From: Sphingobium lactosutens DS20
GTDB lineage: Bacteria > Pseudomonadota > Alphaproteobacteria > Sphingomonadales > Sphingomonadaceae
NCBI RefSeq assembly: GCF_000445105.1
Contig: NZ_ATDP01000110.1
Coordinates: 1-64,000 of the forward strand
Direction of reading: 5' to 3'
DNA: 64,000 bases
The stretch's first letter is position 1; the number at the start of each line of letters is the position of its first letter. The position numbers and the translations under genes were made by a program. The notes under the pieces were generated by a model. It did no database searches. It had not been told where the DNA came from and was given only the letters and a program-made list of their open reading frames with translations. Shown here piece by piece: positions 9,645 through 17,675 of this stretch.

Positions 9645-9750
9645 GCCGCGCGCTGGACTTGCGGGCGGTGCTGCCGTAGCGACAGCCCGTCCGCATCGAC
9701 CCTGCGGATCGCGACACATTCTCTTTCACCCCTTTGCCAGAGGCGGGCCA

Positions 9751-10773
9751 ATGACCAGAACCACCCTCACGCGTTTTCTGATCGAACAACAGCGCAACGC
9801 CAACGCGCTGCCCGCCGAATTGCGGCTGCTCATCGAAACGGTCGCCCGCGCCTGCAAGACGATCAGCCACGCCGTCAGCAAGGGCGCGCTTGGTGAAGTC
9901 CTGGGCAGCCTGGACAGCGAAAATGTGCAGGGCGAAGTGCAGAAGAAGCTGGACGTCATCGCCAATGAATTGCTGCTCGACGCCAATGAATGGGGCGGGC
10001 ATCTGGCCGCCATGGCGTCAGAGGAGATGGAAACCATCTACCCCATCCCCAACCGCTATCCCAAGGGCGAATATCTGATGCTGTTCGACCCCATTGACGG
10101 GTCGAGCAATATCGACGTCGACCTGTCGGTCGGCACGATCTTTTCCGTGCTCAAGGCGCCCGAAGCCTGCGCCGGGCGCGATGTGACGGAAGAGGATTTC
10201 CTCCAGACCGGCCGGCATCAGGTCGCCGCCGGCTACGCCATCTACGGCCCGCAGACCCTGCTGGTGCTCAGCGTCGGCACCGGCGTCTATGAATTCACGC
10301 TGGACCGGGAAGTGGGCAGCTGGGTCATGACCGACCCGGACATGAAAATGCCGCAGGGCAAATGTGAATTCGCGATCAACATGTCCAACCGCCGCCAATG
10401 GTCGCCGGGCGTCGAACGCTATATCGAAGAACGGGTAATGGGGGCCAAGGGCCCGTGCGGCAAAGATTACAACATGCGCTGGACCGCCTCCATGGTGGCG
10501 GACGTGCATCGCATCCTCAAGCGCGGCGGCATCTTCATGTATCCCTATGACCATCGCACGCCCGGCAAGGCCAAGCTGCGCCTGATGTATGAGGCCAATC
10601 CCATGGCCTATCTGATCGAACAGGCGGGCGGCGCCGCCAGCGACGGCTTCATGCCGATCATGGACGTCGCGGCGCAGGGGCTGCACCAGCGCGTGGGCGT
10701 GGTGCTGGGCGACACGGCCGAGGTCGAGGCCGTGGTCGCTTATGGCCGCGAAGCCGAAGCCCTGGTGAACTGA
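9751..10773 (+). CDS. fbp: Fructose-1,6-bisphosphatase class I
   Basis: A 340-residue cytoplasmic enzyme starting MTRTTLTRFLIEQQ. The metal-binding motif LFDPIDGSSNID near residues 111-122 and the sugar phosphate-binding GGIFMYPYDHR...PGKAKLRLMYEANPMAYLIEQAGG are characteristic of class I FBPases. It hydrolyses fructose-1,6-bisphosphate in gluconeogenesis. It stands alone, with a highly structured 3' region (10795-10955) that could act on its mRNA or be a separate RNA. Confidence 0.96.
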   Translation: MTRTTLTRFLIEQQRNANALPAELRLLIETVARACKTISHAVSKGALGEVLGSLDSENVQGEVQKKLDVIANELLLDANEWGGHLAAMASEEMETIYPIPNRYPKGEYLMLFDPIDGSSNIDVDLSVGTIFSVLKAPEACAGRDVTEEDFLQTGRHQVAAGYAIYGPQTLLVLSVGTGVYEFTLDREVGSWVMTDPDMKMPQGKCEFAINMSNRRQWSPGVERYIEERVMGAKGPCGKDYNMRWTASMVADVHRILKRGGIFMYPYDHRTPGKAKLRLMYEANPMAYLIEQAGGAASDGFMPIMDVAAQGLHQRVGVVLGDTAEVEAVVAYGREAEALVN

Positions 10774-10794
10774 AGGAGTGAGCTCAAAAATGAT

Positions 10795-10955
10795 GGGGGA
10801 GAGCGCTGGATCAAAAGCGCTCGATCCCCCAGCCATGCCGCGCCTGCCGGTCTTACCGGCGGCTCCTCTCCAGAAACTGTTTTAGTGACGCGGCATGAGC
10901 AGGAGTCGCTTACTCCAGCCCGATGACAAAAAAAAGGCTGATCCGAAGATCAGCC
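10795..10955. ncRNA. Candidate structured RNA in the fbp downstream region
   Basis: A 338-nt gap between fbp and the acyltransferase gene contains several strong inverted repeats. A hairpin lies at 10795-10830 (GGGGGA/TCCCCC outside GAGCGCT/AGCGCTC). A perfect 9-bp outer stem pairs 10834-10842 with 10889-10897 and encloses a GCCGGT/ACCGGC hairpin at 10846-10860. A GGAGT/ACTCC hairpin lies at 10902-10916 and a terminator at 10928-10955. This looks like a folded transcript with a branched domain. The strand is unresolved: the stems suit either, while the terminator has its better T-run on the minus strand. It matches no RNA family that I can recall. Confidence 0.35.
10928..10955 (-). terminator. 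Rho-independent terminator (possibly bidirectional)
   Basis: A perfect 8-bp stem GGCTGATC/GATCAGCC with a TTCG tetraloop when read on the minus strand, followed directly by eight T residues. On the plus strand the loop is CGAA and a T5 run comes six bases after the stem, so weaker termination in that direction is possible. No protein gene ends here on the minus strand, which suggests a short minus-strand RNA starting somewhere between 10960 and about 11110. Confidence 0.7.
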
Positions 10956-11111
10956 GATAAGTTTTTAGGAGAGGATGCCTGAAAGGCACAGTCCTTGTGA
11001 CCGGTCGGCGGATCTTTCGCAACTGCGAAGAGCGAAAGCCCGATTGCAAAGGATGCAATGACCGCCCCGGCCGAAAGCAATTGGCAGGGCTTTTGGGCTA
11101 AAGGGACGCCG

Positions 11112-13058
11112 ATGCACGGACCAGTTCCCATGGCGGCGACAGACCATTCCCAGCGCTACCGGCGCGACATTGACGGCCTGCGTGCGCTCGCCATCCTGCC
11201 CGTCCTGCTGTTCCACGCCCATGTGCCCGGCTTTTCCGGCGGCTATGTCGGGGTCGACATCTTCTTCGTCATTTCGGGCTATCTCATCACCGGCATCCTT
11301 GCCCGCGACATTGATCGTGATCAATTTTCGCTGATCCGTTTCTATGAGCGCCGCTTCCGCCGGATCATCCCCGCGCTGGCGCTGATGATCCTCGCCACCC
11401 TCGCCATCGCCGCCTGGCTCTGTTTCCCCGGCGATCTGGAGGGGGTGCCCCGCTCGGCGCTGGCCGCGACGCTCTTCGCCTCCAATCTCTGGTTCTTCAC
11501 AGACACCGGCTATTTTGCGGGCGGCGCGGACGTGAAGCCGCTGCTCCACACCTGGTCGCTTGCGGTGGAGGAACAATATTATATCGGCTTTCCGCTGCTC
11601 CTGATGCTGCTTGCCCGCTATGCGCCGCGCTGGCGCACCGCCGCGCTGGCGACGCTTGCCGCCCTGTCGCTGGCGCTCGCCATCCTGATGCAGCGGGACA
11701 CCAGCGGCTTCACCTTCTATCTGCTGCCGACCCGCGCCTGGGAATTATTCGCCGGGGCGTTGCTGGCGATCGGCGCGGTCCCGGCGATTCGTCGCCGCGT
11801 GGTGGCCGAATTGCTCGCCTGCGCCGGCCTGCTGGCGATCGCCCTGCCGGTCGCCCTCTATGATCGCGCCACCATCTTTCCCGGCCTTGCCGCCCTCCCG
11901 CCCGTGCTCGGAGCCGCGGCCCTGCTCCATGCCGCGCCCGGCACCAGCGTCGGACGGCTGCTCGGCCGACCGCTCCTCGTCGGCATCGGCCTTCTCTCCT
12001 ACTCGCTCTATCTCTGGCACTGGCCGCTGATCGTCTTTGCCGAATATGCGACCGACGCGCCGCTGGCGCGAGGCCTGCGATGGGGCGTAATTGCCGCCGC
12101 CCTGGCCATTGCCTATCTATCCTGGCGCTATGTCGAGCGGCCGTTTCGCGATCGATCGCGCGTGTCGGGCAAGGGGATATTCCGCTTCACCGCCGCCGCC
12201 ATGCTCCTGCTGTGTTTGGCTTCGGGCGGACTGATGGCGATGGGCGGATGGCCGTCCCGCTTCTCCGCGCCGGTGCTGGCGCAAATCGGTGGACGAAATG
12301 ATTTCAGCCCGACGCGCAAACAATGCCATGACACCTATATGCGTGGCGCGCGTCCCTGCATCTTGGGCGCGCAGGTCGCTCCAGATGCGATGCTCTGGGG
12401 CGACAGTCATGGCGTGGAACTGGCCTACGCTCTGTCGTTGAAGGCGAAGGCACAGGGCCGCGCCCTGGTTCAGCGCACCACCTCCAGCTGCCCGCCGGTC
12501 CTGGGCTATGATGCCAGGGACCCGCGCTGCGCCGCCGCCAACCGCGCCGCCTTAGCCGCGTTGCGCGCCGATCCGGCAATTCGCCGCGTCTATCTGGCCG
12601 CCTTCTGGGCCAATGGCGATTTCGACGCACCGGGCTTCGTCGCCAAGCTCGACCGGACCATCGCCGCGATCCGGCGCGAAGGGCGGCAGGTCGTGCTGAT
12701 CGGCCCGGTCCCGCCCCAGCCTTTCGACGTTCCCCGCCACCTCGCTCATCTCGCGCGCGCCGGGCGGCTGGACGAGGCGCGCGGGGTCAGCCTTGCCTGG
12801 GTGGAGGCGCGCACGCCGCATCTGCGCGCCCTGTTCGATCGCTGGCGGCGGCGCGGCGTATCGCTCATCAGCCCACTGGCTGCGCTATGCGCATCAGGCC
12901 CCTGCGCCATAGAGGCGGACGGCAAGCCGCTCTATTTCGATTCGCACCATTTGAGCGTCGCCGGCGCGCTGCGCGTGATCCGCGACGGCGCTATTCAGCC
13001 GCCATCGCATAGCCCGCGCGCGGCAGCTCCACCGCCAGCGCCTCAGCGAGGTCCGTGA
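11112..13058 (+). CDS. Acyltransferase-3/SGNH fusion (OafA-like O-acetyltransferase)
   Basis: About 648 residues. The N-terminus has the acyltransferase-3 signature YRRDIDGLRALAILPVLLFHA and FFVISGYLITGIL, followed by roughly ten membrane helices. The C-terminal third is an SGNH hydrolase-like domain with block I MLWGDSHGVEL and a closing DSHHLS that supplies the catalytic Asp and His. Such proteins O-acetylate surface polysaccharides or peptidoglycan across the inner membrane. ATG 11112 is used; ATG 11130 is an alternative. The 3' end overlaps the convergent next gene by 68 nt. Confidence 0.9.
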   Translation: MHGPVPMAATDHSQRYRRDIDGLRALAILPVLLFHAHVPGFSGGYVGVDIFFVISGYLITGILARDIDRDQFSLIRFYERRFRRIIPALALMILATLAIAAWLCFPGDLEGVPRSALAATLFASNLWFFTDTGYFAGGADVKPLLHTWSLAVEEQYYIGFPLLLMLLARYAPRWRTAALATLAALSLALAILMQRDTSGFTFYLLPTRAWELFAGALLAIGAVPAIRRRVVAELLACAGLLAIALPVALYDRATIFPGLAALPPVLGAAALLHAAPGTSVGRLLGRPLLVGIGLLSYSLYLWHWPLIVFAEYATDAPLARGLRWGVIAAALAIAYLSWRYVERPFRDRSRVSGKGIFRFTAAAMLLLCLASGGLMAMGGWPSRFSAPVLAQIGGRNDFSPTRKQCHDTYMRGARPCILGAQVAPDAMLWGDSHGVELAYALSLKAKAQGRALVQRTTSSCPPVLGYDARDPRCAAANRAALAALRADPAIRRVYLAAFWANGDFDAPGFVAKLDRTIAAIRREGRQVVLIGPVPPQPFDVPRHLAHLARAGRLDEARGVSLAWVEARTPHLRALFDRWRRRGVSLISPLAALCASGPCAIEADGKPLYFDSHHLSVAGALRVIRDGAIQPPSHSPRAAAPPPAPQRGP

Positions 13059-13899
13059 TCAGCGCCTGCATCCGCGCCACGCCGGGACCCGGCTGGTCCA
13101 GCGCGCCATCGAGATAGAGTTGCCGGTCGATTTCCACCTGCAAGGCATGCAGCCCCCGGTCGGGTCGTCCATGCCGTTCCAGCAGATAGTCGCCGGCATA
13201 GGGGGAATTTTGCGCCACCCCTACCCCATGACTATGCGCGATGTCGGCGGCGAGCGCGATCAGCTGGCTCGACGCGCTGCGGCCGAAACGGTCCCCCAGC
13301 ACGATGCCCGGCGGCGTCTGCCCTGCGCCCGGCGGCGGCAGTGGCGGCATGGAATGAAGGTCGATCAGGATGGCATGGCCATGCGCATCCCGGGTCGCCG
13401 TCATCAAACGCGCAAGCGCGGCATGATAGGGCCGATGGACAGTCTCGATCCGCCGCAGCGCCTCCGCCCACGGCATGGGGCGCAGCCACAGGTCGCTGGC
13501 GCCGGGCATCCGCCGGGGAAAGAGACCCAGGCCGCCGCGCAGTTTGGCGCTGCTATGCCAGGCCGCATCGTGCGGCGGGTCAGCGATCATCGCCGGGTCG
13601 ACCTCCCGCTCATGCCGGTTGAGATCGATCAACGCACGCGGCGCGCGGGCCACCAGCACGGTAAAGCCCCGCGCGATCAGCGGGCGGGCGAGCAGGTCCA
13701 CCCAGCGGTCTTCCAATCGCCGCAGCATGGCCGGGCGCACGCGGGCGGTGGCCATCAGGGCGTCGGGATAACCGCGACCCGCATGAGGTACGGAAAGGAT
13801 GACGGGACGATCTGGCAGGTCCGGACCGAAACGGTCGAAGGCGGTGTTACGCACGGGCGGAACTGGCAGCACGTCTTCGTTCAAGGCGGCTCCTTTCAC
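12991..13899 (-). CDS. N-formylglutamate amidohydrolase-like protein
   Basis: A 302-residue protein with N-formylglutamate amidohydrolase family motifs: VILSVPHAGRGYP with a metal-binding His, RAPRALIDLNRHEREVDPAM, the ILIDLHSMPP core, and the C-terminal LLERHGRPDRGLHALQVEIDRQLYLD. In histidine degradation the enzyme releases glutamate and formate. No hut genes are nearby, so the substrate may be another N-acylated amino acid. Its 3' end lies inside the end of the acyltransferase gene, and the divergent gene is the CpdR-like receiver. Confidence 0.87.
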   Translation of the reverse strand: MKGAALNEDVLPVPPVRNTAFDRFGPDLPDRPVILSVPHAGRGYPDALMATARVRPAMLRRLEDRWVDLLARPLIARGFTVLVARAPRALIDLNRHEREVDPAMIADPPHDAAWHSSAKLRGGLGLFPRRMPGASDLWLRPMPWAEALRRIETVHRPYHAALARLMTATRDAHGHAILIDLHSMPPLPPPGAGQTPPGIVLGDRFGRSASSQLIALAADIAHSHGVGVAQNSPYAGDYLLERHGRPDRGLHALQVEIDRQLYLDGALDQPGPGVARMQALITDLAEALAVELPRAGYAMAAE

Positions 13900-14025
13900 C
13901 CGATCCGCGAAATTGGTTACCCGGCTGGATAATATTTACACCTTGTCGCATATAAGCGGGCTTCGCGCCACCCTGTCGGTGGCGTGCACGCCGGCGTTGC
14001 GCCGGACGGACCGAAGTTGGGGGCA

Positions 14026-14403
14026 ATGATTCGCATTCTACTGGCCGAAGATGATGAGAGCATGCGCGTCTATCTTGCCCGTGCTCTGGAACGATCGGGA
14101 TATGAGGTCATCGCGGTGGCGACCGGCACGCAGGCCGTGCCCTATATCGATTCCGACCGGTTCGATCTGCTGCTGACGGATATCGTCATGCCCGAAATGG
14201 ACGGCATCGAACTGGCACAACATGCAGCACAGGTCGCGCCCGACATGCGAATCATGTTCATCACCGGCTTTGCCGCCGTGACGCTCAAGGCCGGCAAGGC
14301 GGTGCCCCAGGCCAAGGTGCTGTCCAAGCCGTTCCACCTGCGCGACCTGGTGCTGGAGGTTGAGCGCATGTTCGGCAGCGAAAGCCTTTCGGGCCTGAGC
14401 TGA
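14026..14403 (+). CDS. cpdR: CpdR-like single-domain response regulator
   Basis: A 125-residue stand-alone receiver domain. The acidic pocket is LLAEDDESMR, the phosphoacceptor Asp sits in LLLTDIVMPEMDG, the switch Thr in IMFITGFAA, and the invariant Lys in VLSKPFHL. CpdR in Caulobacter-type bacteria, when unphosphorylated, primes the ClpXP protease to degrade cell-cycle proteins, an effect tied to CtrA turnover. Sequence and genomic size fit CpdR; a generic CheY-like protein is the alternative. The start at 14026 avoids the unrelated upstream extension. Confidence 0.8.
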   Translation: MIRILLAEDDESMRVYLARALERSGYEVIAVATGTQAVPYIDSDRFDLLLTDIVMPEMDGIELAQHAAQVAPDMRIMFITGFAAVTLKAGKAVPQAKVLSKPFHLRDLVLEVERMFGSESLSGLS

Positions 14404-14409
14404 CCCGCA

Positions 14410-15741
14410 TCAATCGGGCACGACTTCCTGCATGTCGGGCGTCAAGTCGAGCGGGATGCCGGCCATCGCTGCGGCGAAGCGCTCGCGATCCAGCCCCTTT
14501 TCCCATACCGATACCACGACCGTCGCCACCGCATTGCCCACGAAATTGGTGAGGCTGCGGCACTCGCTCATGAACCGGTCGACGCCCAGAATCAGGGTCA
14601 TGCCCGCAACCGGCACGGACGGCACGATCGACAGCGTCGCGGCGAGCGTGATGAAGCCCGCACCCGTCACCCCGGCCGCGCCCTTGGACGAAATCATCGC
14701 GACCAGCAGCAGCAAGATCTGCTCCTCCAGGCTGATATGCACATTGCAGGCCTGGGCGATGAACAGGGCGGCCAGCGTCATGTAGATATTGGTGCCATCC
14801 AGGTTGAAGCTGTAGCCGGTCGGCACCACCAGTCCCACGACCGACTTGCGACATCCCGCCCGCTCCATCTTCTCGATCAGGCTGGGCAGCGCCGCTTCGG
14901 ACGAGGATGTACCGAGCACCAGCAGCAATTCCGCCTTCAGATAGCGGATCAGGTGCAGGATATTGAACCCCACCGCCCAGCACACCGCACCCAGCACCAC
15001 CAGCACGAACAGCAGGGACGTCAGATAGAATGTCGCGACCAGCCCCGCGAGATTGGCGAGCGTGCCTACGCCATATTCGCCGATGGTGAAGGCCATTGCC
15101 CCGAACGCGCCGATCGGCGCGGCCTTCATCAGAAAGCCCACCAGCTTGAACACGGCATGGCTCGCCGATTCCAGCACCGCCATCAGCGGCGCGGCCTTGT
15201 CGCCGATCATGGTGAGCGCAATGCCGAACAGGATGGCGACGAACAGCACTTGCAAGATGTTGCCGTCCGCCACGGCCGACACCATGGTCGCCGGGATGAT
15301 GCTCATCAGGAAGCCGGTCAGCGTGCGCTCATGCGCCTGATGCGCATAGTCGGCTACCTTCCCGGCATCGAGCGTGGCCGGATCGATGTTCAACCCCGCG
15401 CCCGGTTGCACGACATTGGCGACGATCAGCCCGACGATCAGCGCCAGCGTCGAAAAGGTCAGGAAATAGCCGAATGCCTTTGCCGCGACCCGGCCGATCG
15501 CGCCCAGTTCCTTCATGCCGGCAATGCCCGTGACGATAGTCAGGAAAATGACCGGCGCGATGATCATCTTCACCAGCTTGATGAAGGCTTCGCCCAGCGG
15601 CTTGAGCTGGACGCCGGCATCGGGAAAGAAATGGCCGATTGCCACGCCCAGCGCGATCGCGACCAGAACCTGAACATAGAGCTGGCGATAGAATGGCAGA
15701 CGCGGCGCCGTCTGGATCGGCGAAGATGGCGATGGCATCAT
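14410..15741 (-). CDS. dctA: C4-dicarboxylate/amino acid:cation symporter (DctA family)
   Basis: A 443-residue membrane protein of the DAACS family with about eight transmembrane segments. The N-terminus reads LYVQVLVAIALGVAIGHFFP. The family's serine-rich re-entrant loop is LGTSSSEAALPSLI, and TGYSFNLDGTNIYMTLAALFIAQA is the cation/substrate-binding helix. DctA imports succinate, fumarate and malate with H+ or Na+. Start codons ATG 15741 and 15738 are adjacent; the longer open frame upstream lacks family similarity. A glutamate/aspartate specificity cannot be ruled out. Confidence 0.9.
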   Translation of the reverse strand: MMPSPSSPIQTAPRLPFYRQLYVQVLVAIALGVAIGHFFPDAGVQLKPLGEAFIKLVKMIIAPVIFLTIVTGIAGMKELGAIGRVAAKAFGYFLTFSTLALIVGLIVANVVQPGAGLNIDPATLDAGKVADYAHQAHERTLTGFLMSIIPATMVSAVADGNILQVLFVAILFGIALTMIGDKAAPLMAVLESASHAVFKLVGFLMKAAPIGAFGAMAFTIGEYGVGTLANLAGLVATFYLTSLLFVLVVLGAVCWAVGFNILHLIRYLKAELLLVLGTSSSEAALPSLIEKMERAGCRKSVVGLVVPTGYSFNLDGTNIYMTLAALFIAQACNVHISLEEQILLLLVAMISSKGAAGVTGAGFITLAATLSIVPSVPVAGMTLILGVDRFMSECRSLTNFVGNAVATVVVSVWEKGLDRERFAAAMAGIPLDLTPDMQEVVPD

Positions 15742-15871
15742 GATGAAGTGGCGTCCCCCTGTTTGCCTTGCAGCATATGGGACCCCCCTTCCCTGTCCAG
15801 AAGAATGTGTCCAGGCGAGAAATAACCGCTTGCGCGGGCGCACGCCCCCGGCTATTGGCCCCCTCCACGGC

Positions 15872-15946
15872 GGGCGTGTAGCTCAGTGGTAGAGCACTGT
15901 GTTGACATCGCAGGGGTCGCAAGTTCAATCCTTGCCACGCCCACCA
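15872..15946 (+). tRNA. tRNA-Val (GAC anticodon), CCA encoded
   Basis: A complete cloverleaf can be folded: acceptor GGGCGTG (15872-15878) with CACGCCC (15936-15942), D stem GCTC/GAGC, anticodon stem CTGTG/CGCAG with loop TTGACAT giving anticodon GAC at 15904-15906, T stem GCAAG/CTTGC with loop TTCAATC, discriminator A and encoded CCA. It reads valine GUC/GUU codons. A strong terminator follows three bases after the CCA. Confidence 0.96.
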
Positions 15947-15948
15947 TG

Positions 15949-15984
15949 AAAAGCCTCGCGGCCATCGGTCGCGGGGCTTTTTTT
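15949..15984 (+). terminator. Rho-independent terminator after tRNA-Val
   Basis: A 12-bp stem (AAAAGCCTCGCG with CGCGGGGCTTTT, one G-T pair), 9-nt loop and a T7 run. It sits directly downstream of the tRNA. Confidence 0.9.
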
Positions 15985-16008
15985 ATTCGGTCGCTCAGGA
16001 GATTGCCG

Positions 16009-16266
16009 TCAGGGCACCTGCTTCTTCATGGCGTCCAGCATGAAACGCCAGACATTGGCGGCATCCTGCGCATAGGCGCGCTCGTCGCTGTCGGGGCTGA
16101 TGTAGCGGGTGATGCCGGCCCCGGCTTCCTTCATATAATCGCTGGGTTCATGGATGGCGTCCAGCACTGCGCGAACCTGGGGCAGGCAGGCCTGCCAATC
16201 GGCGTCTTCCTGCGACTGGCCCAGCGTCTGGCACAAGGCGCGGGCGGCGCGTTCGATCGGCGTCAT
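16009..16266 (-). CDS. Small conserved-looking protein of unknown function
   Basis: An 85-residue acidic, helical protein beginning MTPIERAARALCQTLGQSQEDADWQACLP and ending AANVWRFMLDAMKKQVP. The start at 16266 was preferred because the upstream frame extension is Cys/Arg-rich and has no protein character. There is no signal peptide or membrane segment. It lies between the tRNA terminator and the divergent nucleosidase gene. I recognise no family. Confidence 0.6.
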   Translation of the reverse strand: MTPIERAARALCQTLGQSQEDADWQACLPQVRAVLDAIHEPSDYMKEAGAGITRYISPDSDERAYAQDAANVWRFMLDAMKKQVP

Positions 16267-16406
16267 GTCTGGCTCCTGCTGGCGGTGCGATTTGTCGCAT
16301 CTGACGCAGCGGACCGGGGCAAGGCAAGCGAAAAGCCGCGCATTGGCGCTTCGCCTGGCCATCCGCCTCGCCTAAGGGCACAGTGCAGCAGACGAAGGGG
16401 ATGGTC

Positions 16407-17033
16407 ATGATGGAAGGCGAGACAATCGCGGGCAGGCGCGTCCTGTTCGTCATGGCGGTGGACGCAGAATATGGCCCACATTTGCGCGCCCGGTTCACGC
16501 CGCTGCTGACCGGCGTCGGCCCTGTCGAAGCGGGCATCGCGATGGGCGCTGCGCTCCAGGCCCTGGCGGCGCGCGACACCCTGCCCGACCTTGTCGTGTC
16601 GCTGGGGTCGGCCGGCTCACGCCGCTGCCCGCTGGGTGAGATTTTCCAGATCGCCAGCGTATCCTGGCGCGACATGGATGCCACCCGCCTTGGCTTTCCC
16701 AAAGGCGTGACGCCGATGACCGATCATCCGGTGGATATCCCGCTGACAACCCCGTTGCCGCTGCCGCTGGCGCGCCTGTCGACCGGCGCCAATGTCGTGG
16801 GCGGCGAGGAGTATGCCGGCATCGACGCCGACATGGTCGACATGGAAAGCTTTGCGGTCGCCCGGGCCTGCGCACGCTATGACGTTCCGCTGATGGGCCT
16901 GCGCGGTGTCTCGGACGGTCCGGGCGAGTTGGACCATATCAACAGCTGGATGGAGTTGCTGGGCCTGATCGATGAACGGTTGGCGCAGGCGGTGGATTTA
17001 TTGCCCGAAGCGCTGGCGAGCCTGGACGGCTGA
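16407..17033 (+). CDS. mtnN: 5'-methylthioadenosine/S-adenosylhomocysteine nucleosidase
   Basis: About 208 residues. MAVDAEYGPHL supplies the general-base Glu, VDMESFAVARAC holds the Met-Glu that contacts the ribose, and LRGVSDGPGE has the catalytic Asp. The enzyme cleaves methylthioadenosine and S-adenosylhomocysteine, releasing adenine. GAAGGGG at 16393-16399 gives better spacing to ATG 16407 or 16410 than to ATG 16401. The convergent neighbour is adenine phosphoribosyltransferase, which would recycle the released adenine. Confidence 0.88.
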   Translation: MMEGETIAGRRVLFVMAVDAEYGPHLRARFTPLLTGVGPVEAGIAMGAALQALAARDTLPDLVVSLGSAGSRRCPLGEIFQIASVSWRDMDATRLGFPKGVTPMTDHPVDIPLTTPLPLPLARLSTGANVVGGEEYAGIDADMVDMESFAVARACARYDVPLMGLRGVSDGPGELDHINSWMELLGLIDERLAQAVDLLPEALASLDG

Positions 17034-17061
17034 TCCGGGAAGGGGCAAGCGCTGGCGCGCC

Positions 17062-17598
17062 CTAGTCACCGTCAAAGGCGATCAACGCCTGCGTGGCAAC
17101 GCCATCCTCCTCCAGCAGCGCCTTGCCGCCCAGGTCGGGCAGATCGACGGCGAACAGCGCCATCAGCACGCTGGCGCCCTGCTCGCGCAGAAGCTGCGCT
17201 GCGGCGAGCGCGGTTCCGCCGGTCGCGATAAGATCATCGACCAGCACGACCCGCGCGCCGGCGGGCACCTGGCCCTCATGCAGTTCCAGCCGGTCGCTGC
17301 CATATTCCAGCACATAGTCGATGCCGACGGTCTTGCCGGGCAGCTTTCCCGCCTTGCGTACCGGCACGAAGCCCTTGCCCAAGGCAGCAGCGAGCGCCGC
17401 TCCCAGGATGAAACCCCGCGCTTCGATCCCGACGATCAGGTCAGGGTCGAGCGGCCGGGCGACAGCGACCAGCCGCTCCACCAGTTCGCCAAAGCCCGGG
17501 CCATCCGCCAGCAGCGTCGTGACGTCACGAAACTGGATACCCGGCTTGGGAAAATTCGGAATGGTGCGGATCAGGGCGGTCAGGCTGTCGATGCTCAT
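17062..17598 (-). CDS. apt: Adenine phosphoribosyltransferase
   Basis: A 178-residue enzyme with the APT N-terminus (LIRTIPNFPKPGIQFRDVTTLL), the adenine-site segment VGIEARGFILGAALA, and the PRPP-binding motif RVVLVDDLIATGGTA. It makes AMP from adenine and PRPP. It lies just downstream of the bc1 operon on the same strand (77 nt gap) and could be its last gene. It faces mtnN, which produces adenine. Confidence 0.96.
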   Translation of the reverse strand: MSIDSLTALIRTIPNFPKPGIQFRDVTTLLADGPGFGELVERLVAVARPLDPDLIVGIEARGFILGAALAAALGKGFVPVRKAGKLPGKTVGIDYVLEYGSDRLELHEGQVPAGARVVLVDDLIATGGTALAAAQLLREQGASVLMALFAVDLPDLGGKALLEEDGVATQALIAFDGD

Positions 17599-17675
17599 GA
17601 AGCCTCCATAGGCAAAGGGCGCGGTCCCCTCAAGGAACCGCGCCCCGCTTGTGTTCGTGCGCTGGCAAGAGGGCG

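Noticed and set aside
10910..11131. A 73-codon minus-strand frame with one hydrophobic stretch
   Set aside because: It runs through the terminator stem at 10928-10955, so it would end after its own terminator; a small RNA is more likely.
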